A DNA stretch of 64,000 bases from Craspedostauros australis (GCA_026770025.1 JAMXDE010000017.1:992001-1056000); one strand, 5' to 3'; positions 1 through 10,528 are shown, counted from the stretch's first letter. Translations and numbers: made by a program. The notes: generated by a model not told the origin, from the sequence alone.

Positions 1-330
1 GACAACTGGTGTACACTGAGAGAATCGGAGTAGCCAACTAATGAAATAGCAAACGAACGACTATCAACCAACACCATCTTCCACGATCGTAGGTTACCGT
101 GAGCGGAACTTGCCAACAAACCTTGTCCTCTCCTTACTGGCTAAGGATTGGCCGGGAGCCATGCTGGCCAAGCCCTTGGGTCCCTGGAGAGTTTCGGACA
201 AGTTCCCTGCGCGACAGAATTCGGCCGGCAGTCTCCAGATCCATCGCAGAGGCCGGCAGCCGCAACTGGTCCGGCGCTCGGAATACAGGTGCCGCAAAAT
301 CCGGGGAGAAGCTGTTGCAGACGTGGTTGA

Positions 331-2049
331 ACACAGAGGCACAATGGTGGTCCTCTCTCTGGGCCCGGTGGTATCGCTGAAGCCGGCAACCACGCTCCAG
401 GACCACATCAGCAGGCTGGGAGGTCTCGCTGGGCCCATGCTCCGGCACGTCCGCAACTTTGGGCCCCTGCCTTCATCGCGTCTGCCATCTCTGAACACAG
501 GTGCGTGGCCTGCAGCGACGCTTCTGCTAAGGACTGTAAGGGCGCGGCGGCGATAGTAATTCAAGACAGTATCGACAAGCCGGCCTCGGGAATCATCATC
601 AGGTCGGAGGTGCCAGAGGGTTCGCAGGCCATGACTTCCAATCGAGCGGAGACGGCTGGTGTTCTCCTCTGCATTCAGTTCCTGCGGGCGTTCGCTCAGT
701 GGTCGAATGTGACGGGATCAGTGATCATTGCATGCGACAACATGCAAGCGATCCGGGCAGGCCAGCTCAGCAGCCATATCTCTGCCGACGATGCCGACTA
801 CGACCTACGGCAGGAGATTCAGCGCCAGCTGCGGTTCCCGGGGGTCCAATTTAAGGTCCAACACGTCAAGGGCCACGCGGATGCCATGTCCAACCACCGG
901 ATGTCGGACTGGGAGGTACTCAATGTGGTTGCCGATCATGAGGCTGGCGAGCACTGGCGGTCCCTCCAACAGGATGGCCGATGGGGTGCGGTGGCAGGAT
1001 CGCCGCAGTCTGCCGGCTGGGTAGTGTCCAGTGCCGCAGGTCCCTTGTCGGAGGCCAGCTACAATGCGGTGTCGCAGGAAGCGGCCACGGCCAGCTTACG
1101 ACTCAAGTGGCGACAAAGATGGGGCACTGATGACCGCTACGGCGTGGATTGGAGGCCCATGTCCAAGGCGTCCGGCCGATGGTCTGGGGGGCAGCACAGA
1201 GCCATCCTCAAGCTGGCATCGGGTAACGCGGCTTCAGGTCGCAACATGTGCAGGCGACAGCAGTCCGACTCAGGAGCGTGCCCACGATGCGGAGCGGCTG
1301 AGGACAATCAGCATGTCGTCCGATGTCAGAGTGATGCCAGCAAGGTGATCTGGGAGGAGTGCATCCAATGCGTTCGTAACGTCATTCAGCCTCCCAAGGT
1401 TCGAAGGGAAGCTGCCCAGCTGCTGGTGAAAGCCCTCCGAGTTCTACAACGGGGAGGCAACCCCTCGCAAGGCATCCGGCGAACGGCCACGCATGGCATT
1501 GAGGTTGCCCAGAACGGAGTGGGGTGGGATGGTCTCATCTGGGGCGGCTGGTCCGACGAGTGGGAGAAATTCAGCCCGAATCCTGCGCCTACAGCTGGTC
1601 GAAGAAGACCGGTTCATTGGCAAGCCGAAGTGACCCATGAACTTTGGCTTATGGTGTTGCAGCAGTGGGCGAGCCGAAACCAGCAGAAGCACAACGCAGC
1701 CACTCATGACACTATGGCCCAGCGCATGGGGTTCTACGGTCGCGCCATTCGGGAGTTGTCCATACAGTCCTTGCCAGTGCATCTCCGCCAGCTCTCCCAC
1801 CAAGTACCCACAACGGCCTCCCGGCAAGCAGAGTGGCTGCTGACCTTGCTCCATGCCATGCCTCACATTGCCGCCACCGTCCCCCCTCCCCAGCTTGCGT
1901 GGATGCGGCGCCAAGCCTCCGCAGCCCCCGGCCACGGCTGCCCCGCCAGCCTTATGCCGCGACGACCGAGTAGGCGAAGCCAGGCCCTAATGCACGCGCC
2001 GCCATCGCGTCCCAGTCATCCTTCGCCCTCCTACACAGACAGCCTCTGA
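331..2049 (+). pseudogene. 3' part of a non-LTR retrotransposon polyprotein: RNase H plus CCHC-like zinc finger
   Basis: The frame is open from 331 with no ATG; recognisable protein begins near 505. An RNase H fold is visible: Asp in SDAS (codon 517-519), Glu in NRAET, Asp in IIACDNMQ and a late Asp in VVADHEA, giving a D-E-D-D set. A C-x2-C-x7-H-x3-C finger (CPRCGAAEDNQHVVRC) follows near 1280-1327. This order is that of the C-terminal part of APE/RT non-LTR elements. Upstream of 331 the frame is closed, and related-looking sequence moves into other frames at 99-380, so the copy is frameshifted; the RT domain would lie left of the window. The last 120 residues match a second fragment at 58,315-58,760. 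The stop is at 2047-2049, followed by about 120 bp of tail with a short CAACAACAACAG run. It is not a host gene. Confidence 0.8.
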
Positions 2050-2421
2050 TACTACAAGACAATTCCGTTCCCGCTGCATAACTCATGCAGAATAAACGAG
2101 GCGGCACAAAAGCGCCCTCGGCGCATAGGTAAAACTATAATCATTGTGGTACAACAACAACAGACGCAAGTCAAGTAATCATAAATCAGCCTTTCACACT
2201 ATTACAAGAACGGTTTCCGACTCATTCAACCGCGCTGCTGCTGCCGTGGCTCCAATAAAAAGTGTCAAACAAATACGTAGCCTGATGGTCCGAACCTAGA
2301 GATAGAAAGATGGCACAAGTGTGCAGAGAGTACATGTACCACACCGCTATTCTCCCTCCCCCGACGAACGCAGCAGCATTGGCGGTATTGTCGCCACGAC
2401 TATGCAATACTTGTATCAAGA
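2050..2421. other. intergenic, retroelement tail
   Basis: 3' tail of the preceding retroelement, then about 200 bp in which I see no gene. It separates the element from the convergent glycosyltransferase gene. Confidence 0.5.
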
Positions 2422-3777
2422 TTAACTTTCCGCATGCGGTTTATCCATGGCAGCCTGAAGGATCGCCAACCAGGGATCCGCATCATTGTGTGGTTTCAGC
2501 ATTTTCGCTGTGCGGTTCCCCTCCATGTCCTCATCGAATCGCACAACCGTCCACCCAAAACCGCCTTGGCTGAGTTTTTCAATACTGAACGGCATGATGT
2601 TTGTGATGCGGCGGTGTGCGTGCCTCATCCAAGCAGCCGCGTTCGACAAAGAAGATGTAGAACCAATGAAGATGTCGGACTGAATCATGTCAGCAATGGC
2701 ATCTGTGACGGTCGCCTTACTGTCTCGGCCCATCACAGACACATGCTGGAGATCATTGTCGGTCAGACCGATTCGTGACGTAACTTTGTCCACCTTGCCA
2801 TCCGAGTGGATCACAAACTGAAGAGCGGGCGGGTTGGACATCCGCTCGGCAGCCTGCTGAAGATTGTGAATGATTTGCTTGTACAGTTCGCCTGGTTGGA
2901 TCCGCCTCCTCGCATCTCCCAGGCGGTAATGCACGACGACACGGATTTGATGGACCGAATTCGATCCACTATCTCGCATCGATGTTGCATTCGGTTGTGA
3001 CCTGATGCCAGGTTCTACGATCGGGCTTATGCCATTGTACCACATGTCCTCCATCCGCCTGCTCTCCTCGTTGTCTTTGGCAACCACGCAGTACACAAAG
3101 TCCCAGCAATTGTCGGCGGTAAACACCGGAATCGGTTTGCGTTCAAAAGAGGAAGCACCATCGCACGCTTTCGTCCGTGTGTCCTCGTCGAACCAGCTGG
3201 CTCTTCTGCATCTGCCGACGCTTGGGAGTGGATCTCTGCGCTCGATTTTCATGGTGAGGTCATCGAAGAGCAATCCTCCCGTCGCCTCCACCGTGCCATT
3301 CAACCTGAAGAATGCTTCCATCTCCCTGGGATTTGTTCCGTGCTGCATCTGCGACATCGGAAGATGCACGTAGGTGAGATTCAGCATAGCGGCAGCCATC
3401 ATGCAGGACAGCTTGGCCTCCAGTTGATGACCGAATCCGTCCTTTCCATAAGAGCTGATCATGCACTTCGACTTGCGATCTTGCATCGATGCCGTGCGAT
3501 AGACATGATACTGCCTTGTAGCTTCATCCATCTCGATGATAGATGTCGATGGTGACCCTGATGGTGCTCCCGATGGAGGTTCTGTTGATTCGATGTTCAT
3601 CGCCAACTTGTCGGTCGGAGATGTCAAGGTGAACCTGTGCAGGTTCTGATTCTGTGACACCAGATTTGTGATGACAAGGCCGACAACCAAACAAAGCACA
3701 GCCACGCTCCTGGAAAACCTGGGTGGCTTTGGCGTTGCTGGCGCCCCATCAGAGTTGTCGATCAATGTTCGTTTCAT
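2422..3777 (-). CDS. Type II membrane glycosyltransferase, fucosyltransferase-like
   Basis: I chose the methionine at 3777 (MKRTLIDNSDG), giving 451 residues, because the frame upstream of it is non-homologous-looking and this start places a single hydrophobic anchor at about residues 24-42, as expected for a Golgi type II enzyme. A Ser/Pro/Thr-rich stem follows. The lumenal part shows FGHQLEAKL (compare the G-x-G-N-Q/GFGHQ opening of GT11 and NodZ/FUT8-type folds), VVHYRLGD (the H-x-R-x-G-D nucleotide-sugar motif of that superfamily) and SDIFIGSTSSLSNAAA (the late D-x-x-I-x-S-x-S-S motif). Several NxT/S sites are present. I infer transfer of fucose or a related sugar to glycans in the Golgi; the acceptor is unknown. 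There is no intron and no visible damage. The family assignment is by motif only. Confidence 0.6.
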   Translation of the reverse strand: MKRTLIDNSDGAPATPKPPRFSRSVAVLCLVVGLVITNLVSQNQNLHRFTLTSPTDKLAMNIESTEPPSGAPSGSPSTSIIEMDEATRQYHVYRTASMQDRKSKCMISSYGKDGFGHQLEAKLSCMMAAAMLNLTYVHLPMSQMQHGTNPREMEAFFRLNGTVEATGGLLFDDLTMKIERRDPLPSVGRCRRASWFDEDTRTKACDGASSFERKPIPVFTADNCWDFVYCVVAKDNEESRRMEDMWYNGISPIVEPGIRSQPNATSMRDSGSNSVHQIRVVVHYRLGDARRRIQPGELYKQIIHNLQQAAERMSNPPALQFVIHSDGKVDKVTSRIGLTDNDLQHVSVMGRDSKATVTDAIADMIQSDIFIGSTSSLSNAAAWMRHAHRRITNIMPFSIEKLSQGGFGWTVVRFDEDMEGNRTAKMLKPHNDADPWLAILQAAMDKPHAES

Positions 3778-4190
3778 CTCAATGTGGTGTCGATATATCG
3801 TATTGCTCCAAACTGTGCTGCTTTCTGTTCTGAATAGTCTTGAGCATTGAGATTGCTGTCCGACTCGTCTCTTGGATCTAGAGAGCCAGAATGTCCACAG
3901 AGTACGACTACTTGTTGCGACTGAAGAAGATGAAGCCCACAAACACTTGTGGATGTGGATGTTGATGTGGCACAGGAATGGTCAACAGACATCGTGGTCT
4001 TTGTGGGAAACACATCGTTCCTTGCGAAGCCTTTTGTCTTTTTGTGATCCATTCACGAGTCGGAACAATTCATTCACGGGTAAGGTCTCCAAAGACCCAA
4101 AAATGGCGCCAACGATTGGTCCCGTTGACGACCAAGCGCGGATGGAAACGCGCTCAGCGAAGAAAGCAGAGAGAAGACCATGCATTGTAG
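3778..4190. other. upstream region of the glycosyltransferase gene
   Basis: About 410 bp between the start of the minus-strand gene and the transposon's left end. It must hold the promoter of the glycosyltransferase; I see no convincing motif. The last four bases (GTAG, 4187-4190) are the left copy of the transposon target duplication. Confidence 0.4.
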
Positions 4191-4352
4191 GAGCCCCCCG
4201 AGTGAGTCGACCACTCGTTTGAAACGGACCTCCAGAAATTTTCTCTCCTACATACTAACCAACCACATATTCGTAATCCTTGTAGGTCTAATACAAATAA
4301 TTAACCATTACATTTTTGAGTTAGATCCTATTTTAAGTTTTACGGACCGATG
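4191..4352 (+). repeat. left terminal inverted repeat of the 6 kb transposon
   Basis: Matches the reverse complement of 10082-10240. The first 37 bp are identical, and the rest is interrupted by small indels and substitutions. GTAG immediately outside (4187-4190) is the target duplication. Confidence 0.85.
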
Positions 4353-4517
4353 GATATGCGCAATTTTCGATCTCTCTCGGGTTTCAGCCTTTCGCCTACG
4401 ACTACATCGATCCAATTTAACCCTTTGCTGTTCTTCGTTTCAGCGACGTTGTTCCCATTTTGAATTGTTTAGTCTCTTTTTGAGGTGTTCCGATCAGACC
4501 ATCCAACAGTCCCTCCA

Positions 4518-6024
4518 CGATAGCACTAGTTGTATAGTTTTGGGAGAAGCGGCGAGTGCGCGTTTACATTCATTCTACCCTGTGCTTGTCTGATCCGTCA
4601 TCTACGTCACCAGACTGGCTGCTGCGTCATGAACCACCAATCACAGCACGATGTGAAGCAGCATCTGCGACGTTTCTTCGTGACGGAATGGTCGAGTTGC
4701 ATTGGTACTCCGGAAGTGTTTTGTGTCATGCTTCTTTCGTGCATTTTGGTTAGGTGTTTGCAATTACCTTATCCCCCAGTATGTCCGACTGGTTGAGAGT
4801 GCCAGACTCCAAAAAACAACAACATGACAATGGCGGAACACCAAAAAACACCACAATGGCCGTCCAACGGCAATCACTGCGCCGCACCAACCAGCGGTCC
4901 AATGACAAATCCAAGCACATCGCCGTCACCGCGATGCATCCGTTGGTGGGTGGACGAGAGGGGGTCGCGAGAGCGCTTGATTTGGGGCCGTCGCAGGCCC
5001 CAGATCAAACGTCACAATTTCGCACCAGATTGCCTCGTTGCATATGGCCGGTGTACTCCATCCACAACCCACCCCAACGCCTATGGATGGGCAGGATGGC
5101 TCCAAGAGGCCAAGACCAAGATTCCCACGAAGTTTCAGGCTCGGGGAGGACCGGGAAGGCCTCCGCGCGGAGGAAAAAGTGGAGGGCAAGAGTTTTCGCG
5201 GTGTGTCGTGGGGCTTCCATCATGTGGCTTTGGCTGTGCAGGGCACCATCGCCAACTCACACAATCACCAAGCCACCCATACAAGATGCGTGCGACATCG
5301 CCCGAAGATCCACCTCGCGAAGTGTCCGTCGCGGAGACGGTCTACAAGAGGCGGCACCCCACCATATCCGTCGAATGGTCGTTGGTGGTGGGTGCCCCAA
5401 AAATTCAATGGCATCACCAAATGGAGGTGTATCTTTGGGAGCACAAATGCCGCGCCCATTATGGATGCATCAGCGTGTCGCCAGGGAGTATGAGAATGCA
5501 CGAGGATCACGTGGAGGGGCTGCAAGGATCGGATGAATGAGGTATGTATCCGTATCCGCGCCGCATCCAGATTGTGAATGGTTTTTTGACAACGCTCTTT
5601 TTCACTGCAGGGACACTTTGGGCCATGTCATGTGGGTATCTGTGGCCAAGCTTCATGGAGTGGATAGATGGAGAGTATACCAAACCATTGTGGTGCGCAG
5701 TTTGCCAAAATACCAGGATGATGATGATGATCATGGGTGCTGATTGGAGGGCAACATTGCTTGGTCGAGAATTTTGTGAATCCACCACACAATTGTGTGG
5801 TGGATCAGCATGAAAATAAAAACAGCTTCAATATCAATTAAACTTCAATATTCTGATTAACAGATAGTCAGGCATCTGAACGCGATGATTAGCTTCAATT
5901 TTAGACGATGTGTTGTTGAGATATAGCATGATAAGCAGATGTTTGGATGTGTTTTTGGATGGCCTCTAGACTCGTTTTATTAGCCTGACCGGGCACCCAC
6001 GAAACTCCACAACTCGTGTTATCG
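4518..6024. mobile_element. nonautonomous TIR element nested in the 6 kb transposon, relative of element A
   Basis: It starts CGATAGCACTAGTTGTATAG and ends with the inverted form (ACAACTCGTGTTATCG). This is the same terminal sequence as element A at 45,254 and 53,209. The interior is alignable with the right-hand 1.3 kb of element A (51,950-53,200): shared blocks include CATCATGTGGCTTTG, CACCCATACAAGATG and the AT-rich stretch before the right end. I find no credible protein; the overlapping frames of 260 and 238 codons here are Arg/Pro/His-rich and their translations do not agree with the homologous copy. The end lies 17 bp past the stop codon of the transposase gene, so the host transposon was not broken. 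The outer 25 bp of the A-type TIR are poorly kept here and I see no clean TSD. Confidence 0.65.
5780..5805. repeat. 26 bp perfect palindrome
   Basis: Perfectly self-complementary 13+13 bp sequence around AATT (arms ATCCACCACACAA) inside the nested nonautonomous element, about 220 bp from its right end. It could form a cruciform or a transcript hairpin; function unknown. Confidence 0.8.
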
Positions 6025-6040
6025 CGGTGATGCACACCCC

Positions 6041-9000
6041 TCACAAAATTTTCGTGCCATCATCATCCAACACAGCCTCACTTTCTGCATTTGCCTTCAC
6101 TGTGTGAGCATCACACCACCTCTGATTCTCCAATTCCTCTTCCTCTCTCCACAACGCTTCTTCTCTTCGTTCCTCCTCTGTTGCAGCTGGCGCATTGGGG
6201 GTTGCCACGATTACAGATGCTGCTGCTGTGCTTGTTGGGTTGGTGTTGGTGTTGGTTTCTGCCTTGATGAGAGCGGCCTGCTTCTTGTCCTTGCGTTGTT
6301 TCGCGTTGTACGCTGCAGACAGCGACGCTTTCACGCGCATGGGATTTGCGTGCAGTTGTACGTACCAGTCAGTTTTGGTTCTTTCGTTGGCCATCAATTG
6401 TTCGTGTGCTTCGTGTTCGGATGGTCTGTTTTTCGGGTCCTTCGCAGACGCTTCACTGATGTCCTTCAATTTGTCCGCGATGTAGTCTGGTAGTTTCGCG
6501 TTGATCCGTACGGTTTTGCTCGCCCAGCCTGGCACTGCGAGTGGTGGGTGTTTAGTTTCGGCGGTCTTGTCCTTCAACTCCGCGGTGTTGTCGGACGGCA
6601 GACATCGTTGTGCGACTTGGAGGACTTTGCCGAACACAATTGCCTTGCTCTCCGCCGCTGTGCGCCCGAGTTTTCGCGTCTTGTCCGTCTTCCTGAACGA
6701 TTCGGACGTTATCGGCAGCTTGTCGGACTTGTGTGTGTGAACAGCGACAACGCCCAGCTGGTTGATGATCCAGCCGTCCCATTCAGCGCTCTTCACAACG
6801 ACGTCTTCCGTGATGCCAGATGCAGCCACCAACCGCGCCTGGTCATTGTCATACTTCACCTCGTGAGTCTGACGTACCTGTTGTCCGTTCGCGCGGAATC
6901 GTCGTTTTGGTGCGCCAGGAAGCGTGGTGATGTTGCCTTGGAGGGACGACGCGTTGGCAAGTACCGTGGTGGTACCTGCGATGTCACCGGCTTGGAGCGC
7001 GAGGAAGAGTTGGAACGGGGTCTTGATGTTGCGTCCACTTTGCACGTATTTTCGCAGTACACGTGTGATGTACGCGAAGTGGGTGTCCAGCATGCTCTTA
7101 CCAGTTTGGGCCTCCGTGTAAATCCACGCGATGATTTTGGCCGCCTTTCGTGTCGCAAGGTTCTTGTTGAGTACCGATGTGATGAGCGCGATGTGCTCGT
7201 GACTGGCGAAGCAACAAGCGTTATCGCTCTGTAGGATGATTTCAGTCACGGATGGGAGAATGTCTTTGACCGTTTTTTGCAGGATGTCAAGTAGTCCACC
7301 AACTTGAAGTGTGTCTTGTGTCGGTCTTCCGCCGACCACAATGTCGATGAACTGATAAGTAAAAATGTCATTGCGACACGTGATGACCATCGCCCCAAGC
7401 AGTGACATTCCCTTCTTCCCCCAATATTCTTGTTGGGCTTCGCTTTGGCCTGTCGGTAGAATTTTTTGCTTATGGTCAAGTACCACATAGGCTCTTTCAG
7501 GCTTATCATTGAGTTCGGATTGATAAAAGGCGATTTGTCGGAATTGAACTTTTGCACGCACTTTGTGAGCCATGTAGTTAACAATTTCGTTGGCGAATCC
7601 CGGCGCCGCCGCAAGCATTGATTGCAATTCGTCCTTGTGTTCTGCGAGTTCATTGTCCTTAAGCATTTCGACGAATGGGACAAAACGATCATTCACAAAT
7701 CGCATTGCTGATCCACAACGGTTGCATACTTTACGCGGTTGTTCGTTTGTTGTGACCACTGGAATGTCATTTGTGATGGTTGGCGTGTCGCTTTTGAGAT
7801 TGGTCTTCTTGCGCTTGTGCTTGTTGGTGCGTGGTTTGCGTTGATTGGTTGATGTGGTTGGTGCCTTCTTCTTCTCCTTTTTGGTGGTGAGAGCGAACGT
7901 GGCCGAGTGCATTGGATCATCACACTGAAGCTGCATGTGAGAGGCGGTGAACTCCCATTTGAGGAACACAACAAGCAGTTCGAGTGCATGCAAGAGAGAA
8001 TCGGCTGTGCGCGCATGTGGTGCGATGACGTCATCTGGCTCGTCATTGTCGCTGTCGCTCTCGTCATTGGCATCGTTTTGTTCCTCCTCGTCTGCTTCAT
8101 ACTTAGCCTTCAGGAGGTCTACTAGGCGCGAAATTGCCTGTTTGAGTTTCTCCGTCGCCATCCAGAAGTAGCTCTCGAAGGAAGAAAGGCCAGTCTTGAT
8201 CTTGCTTTTGCGTGTGAGTAGGTGGGTCATGGTGGTGAACGCAGGCATTCCCACTGGGCTGTTGGTCGTTGATGTGTACATGCCGAATAGTTGTTCGATA
8301 GTCGTGCTTCCTCGATCGAACACGGGGACATTTTCAAATTTGGCGCCTCCGTACTGTACCGTGTGACTCAGGCCTGCCTTGTACGTAGCGGTGGTCACAA
8401 GGAACGATGCCACAGCAGACAGATCGCAAGCGCGCACGCGATACTGGAGAACCTTTGGAGGGATGCTTTCGCCATGACTCAACATGTCATAGTAGCGGCG
8501 CAAGGTGCTTGCCTGGCTTTGCGTGACGATGTCGCGTTTGGGGAGCATGCGCGCCTTCTGTTCCTCCGATAGTCCATGTGCATGCCTTTCCAGGATAGTA
8601 GTGCACAGTGCGTGCGGCGCAGACACGGCCAAAGCAGCTCTCACCGTGCGGGATGATTCGGATTCTCCAAGCAAACCCAGGGTGTAGAGGTTAGATGCCA
8701 ACATCACAGGAGGAAGCTCCACGTTGCCGCGTATGTATGTAAGTACCTGCTCCATCTGACGAGTTGGCATGCCCTCCTCTGGGAGCAGGACAGTCCAAAG
8801 TGCACACGATAGGACACTCCACATCTGTTTCACATAGCTCCAGATGGTCCGATCGTGTGTGCCTGCAAGAACGAATCCTTTCTTGGGCATGTGGTGCAAC
8901 AGTTCTGGATCTAGGTTAGATCTTAGCACTGCAATCACATCGACGATGGCATCACGCCTCCAGTTTCCCGCCTCTTCCGGATCGTACCCGAACTGGCCTC

Positions 9001-9562
9001 CTCTCCTGTTCCTGCTGGCACGTGTTCGTTGCTCCTTGCCGTTGTCCTCGTACGCGCTGTCGCTATCGCTAGAGGCATCTGCGTAGCCCCCAGCAACAAC
9101 AGCATTGCAGCGACGAGGAATCCTCGCTGGTGGGGTCGGCGCGACAGGTGATGCAACGTCAGCTGCAGCAGGCGGGGGTGGCGCGTTCACGATAACGCTC
9201 ACCGAAGTCCCATCGCCGACACCTCGTCCCTCCGAACGCACCTCGACGTGGGAGTCGTCGTAGACGCATCCGTTGTTGTCGAGGATGTGAACGTACACGT
9301 GCAGCTCGCGAGCGTGCGCATGCATACTGTTCGGGACGAGGTTGCCATCCGCTGCATGCATCGGCTTCACATCCATCACTCGCGTGATGGTGCTCTGCTT
9401 CCTCAACGTAGCGGACGGCTTGTCGGGCAACAGTTGCTCTGCAGTCGGCAACAGGAATCCCTTCGAATCGAAGGGAGCAGACACAGGGTGAGCACGTGGT
9501 TTCTTACTGGGGGAGGGGTTGGCATCCTTGGAGAGGGCCTTGGGGGTGGTAGAGAGAGGCAT
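6041..9562 (-). CDS. DDE transposase of the 6 kb transposon
   Basis: Intact frame of 1,173 residues ending 1.85 kb from the left TIR. The N-terminal 190 residues are Pro/Ser-rich and basic, probably disordered. A CNRCGSAM half-finger near residue 620 is preceded by a very basic KKEKKKAP...KHKRKK tract, a possible DNA-binding or nuclear-localisation region. The catalytic core reads VVLDHKQKI (D696), then WGKKGMSLLGAMV, then LQSDNACCF (D780), then IYTEAQTGKSMLDTHFA (E817, with D826 nearby). A D, a SDNA motif and an E-x-Q-x-GKS-x-x-D block is the arrangement I associate with Sola-type transposases and their domesticated animal relatives. It should cut at the TIRs and insert with a 4 bp duplication. 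There is no stop or frameshift, so it may be active. The first in-frame ATG was used as start. Confidence 0.8.
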   Translation of the reverse strand: MPLSTTPKALSKDANPSPSKKPRAHPVSAPFDSKGFLLPTAEQLLPDKPSATLRKQSTITRVMDVKPMHAADGNLVPNSMHAHARELHVYVHILDNNGCVYDDSHVEVRSEGRGVGDGTSVSVIVNAPPPPAAADVASPVAPTPPARIPRRCNAVVAGGYADASSDSDSAYEDNGKEQRTRASRNRRGGQFGYDPEEAGNWRRDAIVDVIAVLRSNLDPELLHHMPKKGFVLAGTHDRTIWSYVKQMWSVLSCALWTVLLPEEGMPTRQMEQVLTYIRGNVELPPVMLASNLYTLGLLGESESSRTVRAALAVSAPHALCTTILERHAHGLSEEQKARMLPKRDIVTQSQASTLRRYYDMLSHGESIPPKVLQYRVRACDLSAVASFLVTTATYKAGLSHTVQYGGAKFENVPVFDRGSTTIEQLFGMYTSTTNSPVGMPAFTTMTHLLTRKSKIKTGLSSFESYFWMATEKLKQAISRLVDLLKAKYEADEEEQNDANDESDSDNDEPDDVIAPHARTADSLLHALELLVVFLKWEFTASHMQLQCDDPMHSATFALTTKKEKKKAPTTSTNQRKPRTNKHKRKKTNLKSDTPTITNDIPVVTTNEQPRKVCNRCGSAMRFVNDRFVPFVEMLKDNELAEHKDELQSMLAAAPGFANEIVNYMAHKVRAKVQFRQIAFYQSELNDKPERAYVVLDHKQKILPTGQSEAQQEYWGKKGMSLLGAMVITCRNDIFTYQFIDIVVGGRPTQDTLQVGGLLDILQKTVKDILPSVTEIILQSDNACCFASHEHIALITSVLNKNLATRKAAKIIAWIYTEAQTGKSMLDTHFAYITRVLRKYVQSGRNIKTPFQLFLALQAGDIAGTTTVLANASSLQGNITTLPGAPKRRFRANGQQVRQTHEVKYDNDQARLVAASGITEDVVVKSAEWDGWIINQLGVVAVHTHKSDKLPITSESFRKTDKTRKLGRTAAESKAIVFGKVLQVAQRCLPSDNTAELKDKTAETKHPPLAVPGWASKTVRINAKLPDYIADKLKDISEASAKDPKNRPSEHEAHEQLMANERTKTDWYVQLHANPMRVKASLSAAYNAKQRKDKKQAALIKAETNTNTNPTSTAAASVIVATPNAPAATEEERREEALWREEEELENQRWCDAHTVKANAESEAVLDDDGTKIL

Positions 9563-9677
9563 GATGTAGTTGTTGCTGTAGAGTAGTGCTGTTTGCTAGT
9601 TCGATGTGATGGTGTGCACTGGTGGAGGACGAAGTGACGAAAGGAGAGCATGCGATGATGGGTGGACCATTCGTTGA

Positions 9678-9744
9678 CAACAACAACAACAACTACTACT
9701 ACTACTACGACTACTACTACTACTACTACTACTGCTACTACTAG
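9678..9744. repeat. (CAA)n then (CTA)n microsatellite
   Basis: A run of CAA units followed by CTA/ACT units with a few interruptions, just upstream of the transposase start. A second tract of three near-copies of GATGTGTTTTGTGT follows at about 9,850-9,892. Confidence 0.85.
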
Positions 9745-10081
9745 TCTGACGAGAACGGGCATGGAGCGAAAGGGCGAGTGTGCAGGGCATTGGCGAGGAC
9801 AGTTGTGAATGGAGCCAAAGTGTGGCGCGATTTTGTGAAATGATGGAGATGATGTGTTTTGTGTGATGTGTTTTGTGTCATGTGTTTTGTGACGAGCAGA
9901 ATGTGGAATCAGGTGCCACATGCTAACGTGTAATTAACGCGTACCAAACGACTGAGACCTTCGGAAGCAAGTCCGTGACTGATCACCTCACGATAAATGC
10001 GTGAGAACAGCATAGAACCTTCGGCGAAAAACAACGGGTTTTGTGCTGTTGGATCCACGCGACTAGAATGAACATATAGAT

Positions 10082-10240
10082 CGATCCATAAAACTTAAAA
10101 CAGGATATACATCAAAAATCGATCGGTTAATTATTTGTAAAAAGATTATAAGGATTACGAATATGTGCTTGGTTTGGATATCGAAGATGAAAAGTTAGAA
10201 TGCCCGTTTCAAACGAGTGGTCGACTCACTCGGGGGGCTC
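10082..10240 (-). repeat. right terminal inverted repeat of the 6 kb transposon
   Basis: Reverse complement of the left TIR. The outer end is at 10240, and GTAG at 10241-10244 is the target duplication. Confidence 0.85.
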
Positions 10241-10309
10241 GTAGTTGTCCCATGGCTTGCGCAAGATGGCCACGCATGGTCCAACGAGGAAAGATCCATC
10301 CGACGCATG

Positions 10310-10528
10310 CTACGTCCGGACTCCTGTCTTGTCCAATACCGCCTTCACGATCATGCGCCACGGGTCCATGCCTTCCATCGCCGGCTCGATGATTTGCGTG
10401 AAGTTGCGCAGGAACTGCTCGCCATCTAGCAGCATGGCGAAGGTCGTCATCGTGAAGACCGAGACGGCTCCAGTGACCAGCCGCTTCGAGAGTGATTTGG
10501 AGGCCCAGAACTGGTGTCGTTCTTGCTG
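10310..10528 (-). CDS. possible last exon of an unrecognised gene
   Basis: Minus-strand open frame of 72 codons that begins right after an acceptor-like CATTAG (10,529-10,530 as AG) and ends at a TAG at 10310-10312. The peptide has a short hydrophobic stretch (GAVSVFTMTTFAMLL) and then a smooth, charged, protein-like C-terminus (IIEPAMEGMDPWRMIVKAVL). Amino-acid composition is far more natural than in the overlapping frames, which are Arg/His/Ala-rich. I could not find the upstream exons with confidence. The 6 kb transposon lies about 70 bp downstream of its stop, so it would sit in the 3' flank. Family unknown. Confidence 0.35.
   Translation of the reverse strand, partial: QQERHQFWASKSLSKRLVTGAVSVFTMTTFAMLLDGEQFLRNFTQIIEPAMEGMDPWRMIVKAVLDKTGVRT

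Larger units (their letters stand above)
4191..10240 (-). mobile_element. 6.05 kb DDE DNA transposon with long TIRs, Sola-like
   Basis: The two ends are inverted copies. Both begin GAGCCCCCCGAGTGAGTCGA and stay identical for about 37 bp. They remain alignable for about 160 bp (shared blocks such as CATATTCGTAATCCTT and TTTTAAGTTTTA). GTAG lies directly outside both ends (4187-4190 and 10241-10244), a 4 bp target site duplication. The only large gene inside is the minus-strand transposase at 6041-9562. A 4 bp TSD with a DDE enzyme of this build fits the Sola superfamily as I remember it, but the assignment is tentative. The element carries a second inserted element at 4518-6024. TIR divergence towards the inside suggests an older insertion, while the transposase frame is still intact. 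Confidence 0.8.

Noticed and set aside
4754-5540. two overlapping frames of 260 and 238 codons in the nested element
   Set aside because: Arg/Pro/His-rich, no domain, and the homologous copy at 52-53 kb does not keep either frame.
5951-6041. the 6 kb element's left part as a second transposase gene
   Set aside because: The sequence to the left of 6,041 belongs to the nested A-type element and its ends, not to the DDE gene.
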